From NCBI GenBank assembly GCA_035374585.1, contig DAOSPF010000017.1, positions 1 to 52,516 on the forward strand: DNA of 52,516 nt, in the 5' to 3' direction. Source of the stretch: JAKPQD01 sp029572965. GTDB taxonomy: Bacteria; Bacteroidota; Bacteroidia; Bacteroidales; DTGW01. Of the stretch, positions 15,406-24,610 are shown in pieces (positions within the stretch are counted from its first letter, which is position 1; every line of letters starts with the position of its first letter). The translations under genes and the position numbers were made by a program. A model generated the notes under the pieces. That model saw only the letters and a list, made by a program, of their open reading frames with translations. It did not search any database and had not been told where the DNA came from.

Positions 15406-17712
15406 TTACAAGGAGGGGGTAGAGGTGGTTTTCAAATTTTTATACAACAAACCTAAGTACAGTTGCCCCAAAGCAACCGAAACATCATTGCAAGGCACGT
15501 TTATATTGGTTAACACTTTAAAACCTCTTTCAGAAAGCTTATTTTCAGAATTTTCTAATAAATATTTATTCTGAAACACACCTCCTGAAAAGGCTACAAT
15601 ATTTATCTCTTTTTTTTGCCTTATTTTTTCTGCCATTTCAACAACTACATTGATTATTGTATTGTGAAATCGTGCAGCAATAATGCCTTTATCTGTGCCA
15701 CTCAACAATTCTTCCACAATCTGGCGTATCACAGGAAGAAATGAAATCTCGTCCCCATTAACACGGGGAGTATAAAATTTTTCATCAGAAACAATAGCTG
15801 CTTCTAATCGCATTGGAGCTTCAGCATGAAAACTTGGCAAAATACATATTCCAGTAAGGGCAGACACGGCATCAAACAACCTGCCTGCACTACATGATTG
15901 CGGGCTATTTATCTGCTTGTCAATAGATGTAACAACAGTATTCAACTTAACAGCGTCAATAGATTTAAACATCTCCAATGGCAGGCTTTTAAAATCTTTG
16001 CCATAAGCAGCATACAAATACGAAACTGCTACACGCCATGGTTCCAAAGTGGCCATATCCCCCCCGGGCAAAGAAACATACTCAAAATGAGCAAGCCTTT
16101 CCATTTCTGATTTGTGACAATACAAAAACTCGCTACCCCATATTTTACCGTCAAGTCCATAACCTGTTCCATCAAAAGCAATACCCAAAACAGGTTCAGT
16201 ACATTTATGTTCTGACAACACCGATGCTATATGGGCATGATGATGTTGAACTTCCACAACCTTTACATTCAGGCTTTTTGCAAAACCGGTAGTCACATAA
16301 TCGGGGTGCATATCGCAAACCACCATATCTGCATTGAAACGGAAAAGATGCTTAAACCGCTCAAAGGACTCAACAAAAAATTGGAAGTTTTCAAAATCCT
16401 GCAAATCTCCCAAATGCTGGCTCAGTATGGCCTTATCGCCTTTTCCTAAAGCAAAGGCCCCAGTCAATTCTGCTCCAACAGCTACAATACCTTCTACATT
16501 ATCAACAACATCAATTGACTGTGGCACGTATCCCTTTGAACGCCTTATCAAACGAGGAATGTCATTAGCCACAAACAACACCGAATCATCTATTCGGTTG
16601 TGTATATCCCGATTGTATGTCAAAACCCCATCCACTAAAGGCAAAAATGCATTTAGGGCTTTTTCATCATCAATAACAATAGGCTCTTCAGATATATTTG
16701 CACTGGTCATTACCAATGCTTCAAGGTTTGTATGTTGAAAAATGAGATAATGCAAAGGCATATAAGGCAGCATTGCCCCTGTTGTCGGAAAACCTTTTGA
16801 AACAGAATGCGCCAACTCTTTTTTATTTTTCAGAATTACAATAGGACGCCGGAATGAAGTCAAACATTGCTCTTCATGATGGTTGCAATACAAATAACCT
16901 TTAAGTGTTGATATAGAAGAAAACATCACAGCAAAGGGCTTAGTATCTCTATGCTTTACAGCTCGCAAACGGGCAACAGCTTTTTCATCCAGTGCATTAC
17001 ACACCAAGTTATACCCCCCGGTGGCCTTAAAAGCATAAATCTCTCCCCTGCCCAATCCTTGTTGCAATTGATTAATTATGGTTTGTAAATTTTCAGCAGA
17101 ATCAGCAACTACAGTTTCATCATTTTTCTTATATAAAGAATATAGAGGGCCACAATGGTTACAAGCTATAGGCTGAGCATGAAACCTTCTGTCTGATGGG
17201 TCTTCATACTCTTTCCTGCAATTTTCGCACATTGTAAAAGGTGCCATTGTAGTATTGCACCGATCGTAAGGTAACTCCTTAACAATCGAAAACCTAGGCC
17301 CACAATGCATACAATTGATTAACGGATAATGAAACCTGTCAGAAGGCTGCAACATATCATCAAGGCAGTCTTCACAAACAGCAATATCAGGGCTTACCTC
17401 AGTAAAATTTTTTGAAACATCAGTACTTTGGATGATAGAAAAGTATTCATAATGTTCTATCTCAACATCTGAAGATTTTATCGTTTCAATCTCAGAATGT
17501 ACAGGTTTTTTCTTTTCCAGGTTTAACTCAAACTTATGTATAGCCTCACTAGTGCCTTCGACATGAATATTGACTGCCTCATTTGTATTGTTTACCCAGC
17601 CTTTCAGATTATATTCAGCGGCAAGCCTAAATACAAAAGGCCTAAACCCCACCCCTTGTATCAACCCTTTAACGGTAAAGCGTTTTGCAACAATAGTATT
17701 ATTCCCTTGCAC
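15406..17712 (-). CDS. hypF: Carbamoyltransferase HypF
   Basis: A 768-residue, full-length HypF. Domains in order: acylphosphatase (about 8-95, catalytic Arg24 in GVGFRPFV), two zinc-finger pairs (Cys113/116/134/137 and Cys162/165/184/187), YrdC-like domain (about 205-395) and Kae1-like domain with metal-binding HHHAH at 490-494. It makes the thiocarbamoyl group on HypE, the source of cyanide ligands for [NiFe] hydrogenases. First gene of hypF-hypC-hypD. A -7-like box at 17730-17737 would give a leader of only about ten bases. Confidence 0.97.
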   Translation of the reverse strand: MQGNNTIVAKRFTVKGLIQGVGFRPFVFRLAAEYNLKGWVNNTNEAVNIHVEGTSEAIHKFELNLEKKKPVHSEIETIKSSDVEIEHYEYFSIIQSTDVSKNFTEVSPDIAVCEDCLDDMLQPSDRFHYPLINCMHCGPRFSIVKELPYDRCNTTMAPFTMCENCRKEYEDPSDRRFHAQPIACNHCGPLYSLYKKNDETVVADSAENLQTIINQLQQGLGRGEIYAFKATGGYNLVCNALDEKAVARLRAVKHRDTKPFAVMFSSISTLKGYLYCNHHEEQCLTSFRRPIVILKNKKELAHSVSKGFPTTGAMLPYMPLHYLIFQHTNLEALVMTSANISEEPIVIDDEKALNAFLPLVDGVLTYNRDIHNRIDDSVLFVANDIPRLIRRSKGYVPQSIDVVDNVEGIVAVGAELTGAFALGKGDKAILSQHLGDLQDFENFQFFVESFERFKHLFRFNADMVVCDMHPDYVTTGFAKSLNVKVVEVQHHHAHIASVLSEHKCTEPVLGIAFDGTGYGLDGKIWGSEFLYCHKSEMERLAHFEYVSLPGGDMATLEPWRVAVSYLYAAYGKDFKSLPLEMFKSIDAVKLNTVVTSIDKQINSPQSCSAGRLFDAVSALTGICILPSFHAEAPMRLEAAIVSDEKFYTPRVNGDEISFLPVIRQIVEELLSGTDKGIIAARFHNTIINVVVEMAEKIRQKKEINIVAFSGGVFQNKYLLENSENKLSERGFKVLTNINVPCNDVSVALGQLYLGLLYKNLKTTSTPSL

Positions 17713-17729
17713 CTGAAAAATATTTGCGG

Positions 17730-17737
17730 CAAAGTTA
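17730..17737 (-). promoter_or_regulatory. Candidate -7 box for hypF
   Basis: Minus-strand TAACTTTG matches TAnnTTTG, 18 bases before the hypF ATG. No well-spaced -33 TTG is visible. Confidence 0.35.
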
Positions 17738-17781
17738 CCATTTTAAATCAATTTTGATTTTTAAGATTAAATATTTTAAGA

Positions 17782-17789
17782 TATTTTTG
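17782..17789 (+). promoter_or_regulatory. Candidate -7 box for cysH
   Basis: TATTTTTG fits TAnnTTTG and lies 20 bases before the cysH ATG. A TTG at 17754-17756 is 25 bases upstream, longer than usual. Confidence 0.4.
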
Positions 17790-17809
17790 TCTTTTATTAA
17801 AGGCAAATT

Positions 17810-18514
17810 ATGAATATTAGTGAAATTGAATTATTGAACGAAAAGCTTAAAAACAAAAGCCCGGAAGAAGTGATTGAACATTTTATCAAGCTTTTCGGGA
17901 ACCGTATAGCTTTATCTTCCAGTCTTGGCGCTGAAGATCAGGTTCTGACTCACATGGCCTGCAACATTGATAAAAATGTACGGATTTTCACGCTGGACAC
18001 AGGCCGTCTTTTTCCCGAAACTTATGAGCTCATTGATAAAACTTGTAAACACTATAACACTCAAATAGAAATATTCTTCCCTGACCATCAACAAGTTGAA
18101 TGTATGGTAAAAGAAAAAGGTATTAACCTTTTTTATGACAGTGTTGAAAACAGAAAACTATGCTGTAATGTCAGAAAAATAGAACCATTGAAAAGGGCTT
18201 TTGCTGGCCTGGGTGCATGGATATGTGGTTTACGCAAAGACCAGTCTGTAACTCGCTTCTATTCTAAGCTGGTTGAATGGGACGAAGTAAATAAGCTGGT
18301 AAAAATAAACCCGCTTATCAACTGGACAGAACAACAAGTTTGGGATTATATCCGTATAAACAACATACCTTACAATGCTTTGCATGACAAAAACTTCCCA
18401 AGTATTGGATGTCAGCCATGTACACGAGCCATTGTAACCGGAGAAGATATCAGGGCTGGAAGATGGTGGTGGGAACAACCCGAACAACGAGAATGCGGGT
18501 TGCACAAAAAGTAA
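17810..18514 (+). CDS. cysH: Phosphoadenylyl/adenylyl-sulfate reductase
   Basis: A 234-residue reductase of assimilatory sulfate reduction, turning APS or PAPS into sulfite. It has the SSSLGAEDQVL phosphosulfate-binding loop, TLDTGRLFPETY, and the C-terminal ECGLH with catalytic Cys229. Cysteine pairs Cys118-Cys119 and Cys201/Cys204 (CCxxR and CQPC) are the four ligands of a [4Fe-4S] cluster, which marks the APS-reductase-like bacterial form rather than the cluster-free enterobacterial PAPS reductase. No cysD, cysN or sulfite reductase gene is nearby. It is divergent from hypF. Confidence 0.95.
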   Translation: MNISEIELLNEKLKNKSPEEVIEHFIKLFGNRIALSSSLGAEDQVLTHMACNIDKNVRIFTLDTGRLFPETYELIDKTCKHYNTQIEIFFPDHQQVECMVKEKGINLFYDSVENRKLCCNVRKIEPLKRAFAGLGAWICGLRKDQSVTRFYSKLVEWDEVNKLVKINPLINWTEQQVWDYIRINNIPYNALHDKNFPSIGCQPCTRAIVTGEDIRAGRWWWEQPEQRECGLHKK

Positions 18515-18516
18515 AC

Positions 18517-18750
18517 CTATTTGTGGGCTGTAATAATTATACTGGCAGTATGATAATAACCATTACCATTAACCACGTTACCAGAGCTTACCGGCAAAAT
18601 TGAGATAATCTGAAACCCTTGTTTTTCTAATTCATTGCATTTTTCATCAAGTTCTTTGGCCAAGTCGTCAGAGTCAACTTCCATCTCTTCACTAAACTCA
18701 TGATTAGTCCAATATGTAGAACGCGAATGAATAACAATTGATTTATACAT
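18517..18750 (-). CDS. Small conserved-looking protein of unknown function
   Basis: A 77-residue protein starting at the ATG at 18750 (MYKSIVIHSRS). An in-frame ATG nine codons upstream would add a lysine-rich stretch with little coding character. It is acidic in the middle (SEEMEVDSDDLAKELDEKCNELEKQGF, a likely helix) with beta-like ends, and lacks a signal peptide. The short alpha/beta pattern with a C-terminal TASIIITAHK strand suggests a compact fold, but I do not recognise the family. It is tail-to-tail with cysH, two bases apart, and lies 83 bases beyond the stop of the phosphatase-like gene on its left strand neighbour. Confidence 0.65.
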   Translation of the reverse strand: MYKSIVIHSRSTYWTNHEFSEEMEVDSDDLAKELDEKCNELEKQGFQIISILPVSSGNVVNGNGYYHTASIIITAHK

Positions 18751-18833
18751 AACAATTTTTATTTTACTTTTAAGCAAAATAAAAAAAAATATTGAGAAAA
18801 TAAAAATAATGAAGGCCTATTTTGGCAAACAGC

Positions 18834-20480
18834 TTATTGCAATTTCAAAATACTTTCAGCAGGTTTCCCCTCTGAACCTGAAGGTAACGCAATATTTAAA
18901 AACAAAGACAATGTAGGGGCAATATCTGCAATGCTTATTTTGTCATAAACAACCTTGCGGCTTATTCTCCATCCGTAAAAAATTAAAGGTACATGCGTTT
19001 CATAAGAATAGCCAGTACAGGATGACGAATTGTTGGATGTTGTTTCGGCCCACCCGGGTTGAAGCTGATATACAATGTTGCCCGAGCGTTTTTGATAATA
19101 GCTGTTTTGCATCTTAGCCAAAACCCCATCAACATAATTAGAGTATTGCAACATTGAAGCAGTGGCAACATTAGCCACTCCGGCAAATTGAATCAAAAAA
19201 CCAGCCACATCACTTTCAAACTTTGCTATATCTATTTTTGCATCTTGTATAAGGCTTTCGTTCAAATATATCTGGTGATCCGAAAATTTCTTTATCCAAT
19301 TGCCATTACCATAGGTAGCATTCAAAAAACTTTTCAGCAGCGTATTGGCTAAACTCAGGTTAAATTCACCAGCAGGCATTCCCATATCTGTCATCAGCTT
19401 TGGCGGGTAAGTAGCCCCATGGGCTGCGGTAAAATACACCAAAACGTTGCCTTTACCAACATAACTATCCAAAAAGTCAAGAAGATGTTTAATTTCTTTA
19501 TCCAATCTGAGACAGGCATCTTCCATCTCGCGCGATGCAATGCCAAATTGTTTTCCAATTGCCCCGGTAGCACAAAAGTTGATACAGAGATAATCTGGAA
19601 TATCATCTTTTCCCATTTTTTCATTCACTATGGCCGATATTGCAAAATCTTTTACTATATTATCAGCCATAGGCGTTTGGCGCAAAATATTATAATCGCG
19701 TTTTCCTCCGGCAATTGTTGACAATGCTTTCAAATCATAAGGAAACGTAATTTGCCCACGAATACCTCTTTCGTAACTATTATTATCTGCAAGGCTTTCA
19801 ACATAAGTACTATCAGGTAACAGAGTTGTCCAGGTCTTATCAAGATATGAATCTGCAAACTTCTTCTTGTTAAAATCAGTTACCCAGGCAGGTAAAGTTG
19901 TTTTATATGCAGAACTGGTAACAAATGTACCCGTTTGCACATCAAACCAATATGCACCATCAACCAAATGACCCGATAGCATAACCGAAGCAGAAGGGTC
20001 TATTGAAACTGAAAGGACTATAGGCTGTTTGTACCAGGCAAGCTTTAATTCATCCCCAAAAGTACTACTCATCAATTTTGATGCAGAATGTTTTTCATTA
20101 CTTTCATTATTTCCAACACAGTTGTATTTTTCATCACGGCTGCAATGCTCTGTTTTATCAGACAAACCCACATACCACTCATCAGAGACAATACCATGAA
20201 CAGAAGGGTTAGCTCCTGTTGAAATAGTGGCATATCCACTATTGGCTCCTGAAAACATGTAATCATAATGGGCATTTTTACATACAAGGCCTTCGTTCAT
20301 CAAACGGCGCAAGCCATTAGGCTCATATTTATCCATAAACCGGTACAGATAGTCATATCTAAGTTGATCTACTACAATTCCAACAATTAATTTTGGCCTT
20401 TCAGCAGGTATTCGTTGTGCAAAAGAATTTTTTAAAGGAAATACAAAAAAAAGTATTATCAGAAATAAACAATAACGCAT
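18834..20480 (-). CDS. PafA/alkaline-phosphatase-superfamily protein with a degenerate active site
   Basis: A 548-residue exported protein with a signal peptide (about residues 1-21). It has the overall PafA-type layout: VVDQLRYDYL, STGANPSVHGI, EDACLRLDKEI and THVPLIFYGW. Compared with PafA from memory, the metal ligands Asp38, His354 and His496 remain. The nucleophile Thr in T-x-P-G-H is replaced by Ala79 (ANSGY). The two ligands in A-T-D-Y-V-G-H are Gly306 and Lys310, and the Asp of TADHG is Ala353. The K-D-R substrate motif reads DPSA. It is therefore probably a pseudoenzyme, or uses a different mechanism. It lies six bases past folB and likely in the rho-folB unit. Confidence 0.85.
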   Translation of the reverse strand: MRYCLFLIILFFVFPLKNSFAQRIPAERPKLIVGIVVDQLRYDYLYRFMDKYEPNGLRRLMNEGLVCKNAHYDYMFSGANSGYATISTGANPSVHGIVSDEWYVGLSDKTEHCSRDEKYNCVGNNESNEKHSASKLMSSTFGDELKLAWYKQPIVLSVSIDPSASVMLSGHLVDGAYWFDVQTGTFVTSSAYKTTLPAWVTDFNKKKFADSYLDKTWTTLLPDSTYVESLADNNSYERGIRGQITFPYDLKALSTIAGGKRDYNILRQTPMADNIVKDFAISAIVNEKMGKDDIPDYLCINFCATGAIGKQFGIASREMEDACLRLDKEIKHLLDFLDSYVGKGNVLVYFTAAHGATYPPKLMTDMGMPAGEFNLSLANTLLKSFLNATYGNGNWIKKFSDHQIYLNESLIQDAKIDIAKFESDVAGFLIQFAGVANVATASMLQYSNYVDGVLAKMQNSYYQKRSGNIVYQLQPGWAETTSNNSSSCTGYSYETHVPLIFYGWRISRKVVYDKISIADIAPTLSLFLNIALPSGSEGKPAESILKLQ

Positions 20481-20486
20481 ATAAGA

Positions 20487-20861
20487 TTATTTTTTATCAA
20501 CCCTGCTTTTTTCAATAGTTATACTAACTGCATGCATATGCCCCCCCATAGAAGGGTTTAACTTCTGAAGCTTAAGTTTTACAGCATCTATGGCATTAAA
20601 CTTTTCAAACAAGCAATTTGCAATTCGGTTCGCCACATGCTCAATGAGGTGCGAGGTTATAGCCATTTCTTGTTGAATGGTTTTGTAAATGTCAATATAA
20701 TTTACCGTATCATAAATATTATCTGTAGAAGCCGCCTTGCTAATATCTGTCATGTACGAAAGCCACACATGATATCTGTTACCAATCACCCTCTCTTCGG
20801 AAAAACAGCCATGAAAAGCAAAAAACTCCATCTTTTCAAGCTCAAACCATGCTTTACTCAT
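20487..20861 (-). CDS. folB: Dihydroneopterin aldolase
   Basis: A 124-residue protein with FolB features: ELEKMEFFAFHGCFSEER near the N terminus (family pattern xGxHGxxxxE), YDTVNYIDIY, a conserved Glu in LIEHVANRIA, and KLQKLNPSMGG near the C terminus. It cleaves dihydroneopterin to hydroxymethyl-dihydropterin and glycolaldehyde in folate synthesis. It lies 24 bases after rho and six bases before the phosphatase-like gene, probably co-transcribed. Confidence 0.92.
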   Translation of the reverse strand: MSKAWFELEKMEFFAFHGCFSEERVIGNRYHVWLSYMTDISKAASTDNIYDTVNYIDIYKTIQQEMAITSHLIEHVANRIANCLFEKFNAIDAVKLKLQKLNPSMGGHMHAVSITIEKSRVDKK

Positions 20862-20885
20862 CGCAATATGGCTTATTTAAAAGTA

Positions 20886-22619
20886 TTAACTATTCATGGT
20901 AACCAAAAATTCCTCATTAGACGATGTTTTAGACAGTCGGTCAATTAAGAAATCCATTGCTTCTACCGGGTTCATATCTGACAAGTAATTACGCAACACC
21001 CACATCTTGTTGAGCATAGCCTTATCAAGCAACAGGTCTTCGCGACGGGTACTTGAAGCATTGAGATCAACAGCAGGGAAGATACGCTTGTTAGACAGCT
21101 TACGGTCGAGCTGAAGCTCCATATTACCTGTACCTTTGAACTCTTCAAAAATAACATCGTCCATTTTTGAGCCTGTTTCTGTAAGTGCAGTAGCCAAAAT
21201 AGTAAGCGAACCGCCATTTTCAATGTTACGTGCAGCACCAAAGAAACGTTTAGGCTTTTGCAGGGCATTGGAGTCAACACCTCCCGAGAGTATCTTACCA
21301 GAAGCTGGAGCATTGGTATTAAAAGCACGAGCTAAACGAGTGATTGAGTCTAACAAGATAACAACATCATGCCCACATTCTACAAGTCTTTTAGCTTTTT
21401 CAAGAACAATATTAGCAACCTTAACATGCCTTTCGGCTGGTTCGTCAAATGTAGATGCTATAACTTCCCCATTTACACTGCGGGCCATATCGGTAACCTC
21501 TTCAGGACGCTCATCGATAAGTAAAATAATAAGATATACTTCCGGATGGTTCTCAGCAATTGCATTTGCAATATCTTTAAGAAGAACTGTCTTACCAGTC
21601 TTGGGTTGTGCAACAATCAAACCACGTTGTCCCTTACCAATTGGCGAAAACATATCAACAATACGACACGAAAGGTTGGGCTTTGATGCTGAAACAAGAT
21701 TGAACTTTTCATCCGGAAAAAGTGGTGTCAGATAATCAAAAGGTACCCTGTCTCGGATATAATCAGGGTCGCGTCCATTGATTTCTTCTACTTTAATCAA
21801 AGGAAAATATTTCTCCCCCTCTCTTGGAGGGCGAATTGTTCCTCTTACGGTATCTCCTGTTTTTAAACCAAAAAGCTTAATTTGTGATTGTGAAACATAA
21901 ATATCATCAGGAGAGTTGAGGTAATTATAATCGGCTGAACGTAAAAAGCCATAACCATCAGGCATAATCTCAAGCACTCCAACTGCAGTAACTATACCTT
22001 CAAAATCAAATAATTTTTCAGGACGTTTGTCTGTATTTTTCTTTATTTGTATTTCCTGACGATATTCTTTAGCTTGCTCTGTTTCAGCTTTTGTAATTTG
22101 AGGCTCATCAACGCCCTCAACATTCGAATTAACTGCTTCAATATTTTCGCTATTATCAACAATATCTTCTACAGGAAAATCAAGAACATCATCCAGTTTC
22201 ACAGGCTGCTTTTTAGCCAAAATTACCCTGGGGCGAATACGCTTAGATTCTTCGTCCTGGTTAACAGGTGGAACTGTAACTGTTTCTGTCTGAAGCGGCA
22301 TTGGGTTAACTTTTACTTCTATCTTGTTAACGGGTTCATTAATAATTTTTTCTTCAGCAACAGCAGGCCCTTGTTCAGATTCAGATTTCTTTTTACGGCC
22401 TCGTTTATTTTTTACAGGTTCACTTCCGTCAGAAGTCCCTTGGACAGCAGAAACTTCTTTTTTCTTCTTGCTATTGGTAACTTCAATAGCTTGTTGGTCA
22501 AGGATGCGATAAATCAAATCTTGCTTACTTAAATTGTCTGTTTTTTTAATACTAAGCTTTTGAGCTATTTCTTTCAATTCAGGTAAAGATTTTTCATTTA
22601 ATTCGATAATATCGTACAT
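20886..22619 (-). CDS. rho: Transcription termination factor Rho, with low-complexity N-terminal insert
   Basis: A 577-residue Rho, against about 420 in E. coli. Residues 1-48 are the Rho_N helical domain (LPELKEIAQKLSIKKTDNLSKQDLIYRIL). Residues about 50-205 are a charged, low-complexity insert rich in Lys, Glu, Asn and Pro. After this come the RNA-binding domain (GVLEIMPDGYGFLRS) and the ATPase with Walker A GLIVAQPKTGKT and LLIDERPEEVTDM. It unwinds RNA and ends transcription. Long disordered inserts are known in Bacteroides Rho. Divergent from rpoD. Confidence 0.97.
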   Translation of the reverse strand: MYDIIELNEKSLPELKEIAQKLSIKKTDNLSKQDLIYRILDQQAIEVTNSKKKKEVSAVQGTSDGSEPVKNKRGRKKKSESEQGPAVAEEKIINEPVNKIEVKVNPMPLQTETVTVPPVNQDEESKRIRPRVILAKKQPVKLDDVLDFPVEDIVDNSENIEAVNSNVEGVDEPQITKAETEQAKEYRQEIQIKKNTDKRPEKLFDFEGIVTAVGVLEIMPDGYGFLRSADYNYLNSPDDIYVSQSQIKLFGLKTGDTVRGTIRPPREGEKYFPLIKVEEINGRDPDYIRDRVPFDYLTPLFPDEKFNLVSASKPNLSCRIVDMFSPIGKGQRGLIVAQPKTGKTVLLKDIANAIAENHPEVYLIILLIDERPEEVTDMARSVNGEVIASTFDEPAERHVKVANIVLEKAKRLVECGHDVVILLDSITRLARAFNTNAPASGKILSGGVDSNALQKPKRFFGAARNIENGGSLTILATALTETGSKMDDVIFEEFKGTGNMELQLDRKLSNKRIFPAVDLNASSTRREDLLLDKAMLNKMWVLRNYLSDMNPVEAMDFLIDRLSKTSSNEEFLVTMNS

Positions 22620-22976
22620 AAAAAATGGATTATGTTATTTGATTGTTTAATACAAAACAAAAGGAATTTACTCAGGAGGTAAGGTTTTGTTGGTGCAATA
22701 TTAAGCAATTGATTGTAAACTTCAAAAAAAATTGCACTCAATATTAATAAAAATAAAATAACTACTTTTATTCAACCTGTATAACCCATTAAATACCAAA
22801 AAGAAAACTCAAACATTGGCAAAAATGTAAAAAGAAAAAACAATTAAAATTTAAAAATTTATTACCCAAATTCTTAAAAATATGCACTAATTTAGTCATC
22901 TTATTTTCGGGCTTACTTGTTGGTCGAAGTGCTGTTGTCCCTAAGCAAAGAAAATATTCCCCCTAAAAATAAACAC
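22620..22976. other. Divergent rho/rpoD intergenic region
   Basis: About 357 bases, strongly A/T rich. It must hold promoters for both housekeeping genes. I see no perfect TAnnTTTG box on either strand, no hairpin followed by a T tract, and no credible open reading frame. Confidence 0.5.
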
Positions 22977-23840
22977 ATGCGACAGTTAAAAATTGTAAAA
23001 CAAGTTACTAACCGTGAAACGCCTTCGCTCGACAAATATCTACACGATATTGGCAAAGTTGAGTTGATTACTGCTGAAGAAGAAGTTGAATTAGCAAAAA
23101 AAATTAAAAATGGAGACGAAAAAGCCCTTGATAAGCTGGTAAATGCCAATCTGCGGTTTGTGGTTTCTGTTGCCAAACAATATCAAAACCAAGGGCTTAG
23201 CCTGCCTGACCTTATTAACGAAGGAAACGTAGGGCTTATAAAAGCTGCCCAACGTTTTGACGAGACCCGCGGTTTCAAGTTTATCTCTTATGCTGTATGG
23301 TGGATCAGGCAATCCATTCTTCAAGCTCTTGCTGAGCAAGCCCGTATCGTCAGGCTCCCTTTAAATAAAATTGGTTCAATCAACAAAATCAACAAAACAT
23401 TTTCAAAACTCGAGCAGGAATTTGAACGAGAACCTACCATCCTCGAACTTTCCCAGGCCCTTGAACTTGCCCCTGCCGATATTAAAGATGCCATGCGTAC
23501 TTCGGGTCGTCATATATCTATGGATGCACCTATTGGGCAAGATGATGATGGCGACATGTATGATATTTACCTAAACAATGACGTTCCCAGCCCTGACCGC
23601 AGCCTTATTACGGATTCGTTGCGCCACGAAATTGAAAGGGCCCTTTCTACCCTGCCAGACAGAGATTCTGACATTATCCGCTATTATTTTGGGCTAAGCG
23701 GACAAAGCCCCTTAACACTTGAAGAAATAGGCGAAAAACTTAACCTTACCCGCGAAAGAGTCCGTCAAATAAAGGAAAAAGCTATAAAAAGGCTCAAAAC
23801 AACAACTCGAGGCTCTCTGCTTAAAACATATCTTGGTTAA
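22977..23840 (+). CDS. rpoD: Primary sigma factor (Bacteroidota sigma-A type)
   Basis: A 287-residue sigma-70 factor. I place the start at the ATG at 22977 (MRQLKIVKQVTNRE), the conserved start of Bacteroidota primary sigma factors; the in-frame upstream codons are A/T-rich leader. Region 1.1 is absent. Regions 1.2 (SLDKYLHDIGKVELI), 2 (RFVVSVAKQYQNQGLSL, FISYAVWWIRQSILQAL), 3 and 4 (LTLEEIGEKLNLTRERVRQIKEKAIKRL) are complete. It directs RNA polymerase to the unusual TTG/TAnnTTTG promoters that recur across this window. Divergent from rho. Confidence 0.96.
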   Translation: MRQLKIVKQVTNRETPSLDKYLHDIGKVELITAEEEVELAKKIKNGDEKALDKLVNANLRFVVSVAKQYQNQGLSLPDLINEGNVGLIKAAQRFDETRGFKFISYAVWWIRQSILQALAEQARIVRLPLNKIGSINKINKTFSKLEQEFEREPTILELSQALELAPADIKDAMRTSGRHISMDAPIGQDDDGDMYDIYLNNDVPSPDRSLITDSLRHEIERALSTLPDRDSDIIRYYFGLSGQSPLTLEEIGEKLNLTRERVRQIKEKAIKRLKTTTRGSLLKTYLG

Positions 23841-23908
23841 AATTTATTAAACGTTCGGAAGGACCAATAAAAAATTGACATGTAAAGGCACTTGTTATTC
23901 AAGTTTTT

Positions 23909-23916
23909 TACCTTTG
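23909..23916 (+). promoter_or_regulatory. -7 box of rpe
   Basis: TACCTTTG matches TAnnTTTG exactly, 16 bases before the rpe ATG. The -33 element is unclear. Confidence 0.5.
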
Positions 23917-23932
23917 CAGAAAATAGCAGAGA

Positions 23933-24589
23933 ATGAGTTATATTTTATCACCTTCTATATTAAATTCAGATTTTTTGAGGTTATCCGATAGTATTGAAAT
24001 GCTTAACAACAGTGAAGCCGACTGGATACATATTGATGTTATGGACGGTAGTTTCGTACCCAATATTAGTATTGGGTTACCAGTTGTTGAAGCTATCAAT
24101 AGCACTGCCAAAAAGCCTTTGGACGTACACTTAATGATTGTTAACCCGGATAATTATGTAGAAAGGTTTTACGAAGCCGGGGCTAAAATCCTGACAGTCC
24201 ATTATGAAGCCTGTCCTCATTTGCACCGTACGTTGCAACAAATCAAAGCTAAAGGGATGAAGGCTGGCGTTGCTATCAATCCTCACACCCCTGTGTCTGT
24301 GCTTGAAGAAATCATTCCATTTACTGACATGGTTCTTAATATGACCGTCAATCCAGGATTTGGAGGACAGAAGTTCATTGAAACTTCTCTTAAAAAAATA
24401 GAAAAGCTTAAAAGCCTGATAACAAAAATGAACGCACAAACACTTATTCAGGTAGATGGTGGCGTTAATAGCTCAAATTTAAAGCAATTGCTTAATGTTG
24501 GCGTAGATGTAATTGTTGCTGGTAGCGTGATATTTCAAGCTCCCAATCCTTCAGCTACCATCAAAGAACTTAAACAAATATCACGATAA
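23933..24589 (+). CDS. rpe: Ribulose-phosphate 3-epimerase
   Basis: A 218-residue TIM barrel interconverting ribulose-5-phosphate and xylulose-5-phosphate in the pentose phosphate pathway. Family landmarks: SPSILNSDFLRL, WIHIDVMDGSFVPNIS with metal and catalytic His/Asp, DVHLMI, MTVNPGFGGQ, and the catalytic Asp in QVDGGVN. Length is normal. It is followed 21 bases later by the gldB-like gene and may share its transcript. Confidence 0.97.
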   Translation: MSYILSPSILNSDFLRLSDSIEMLNNSEADWIHIDVMDGSFVPNISIGLPVVEAINSTAKKPLDVHLMIVNPDNYVERFYEAGAKILTVHYEACPHLHRTLQQIKAKGMKAGVAINPHTPVSVLEEIIPFTDMVLNMTVNPGFGGQKFIETSLKKIEKLKSLITKMNAQTLIQVDGGVNSSNLKQLLNVGVDVIVAGSVIFQAPNPSATIKELKQISR

Positions 24590-24610
24590 CTTTTAAAGGT
24601 TTGCATCTAT

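Noticed and set aside
18834..20480. Ordinary alkaline phosphatase annotation.
   Set aside because: Key catalytic residues are replaced, so activity should not be assumed.
21136..21735. A 199-codon plus-strand frame opposite rho.
   Set aside because: It mirrors the conserved Rho ATPase; Ser/Thr-rich shadow frames like this are common opposite such genes.
22917..22976. Extended start of rpoD.
   Set aside because: The Bacteroidota primary sigma factor starts at MRQLKI; the 20 extra codons have no family support.
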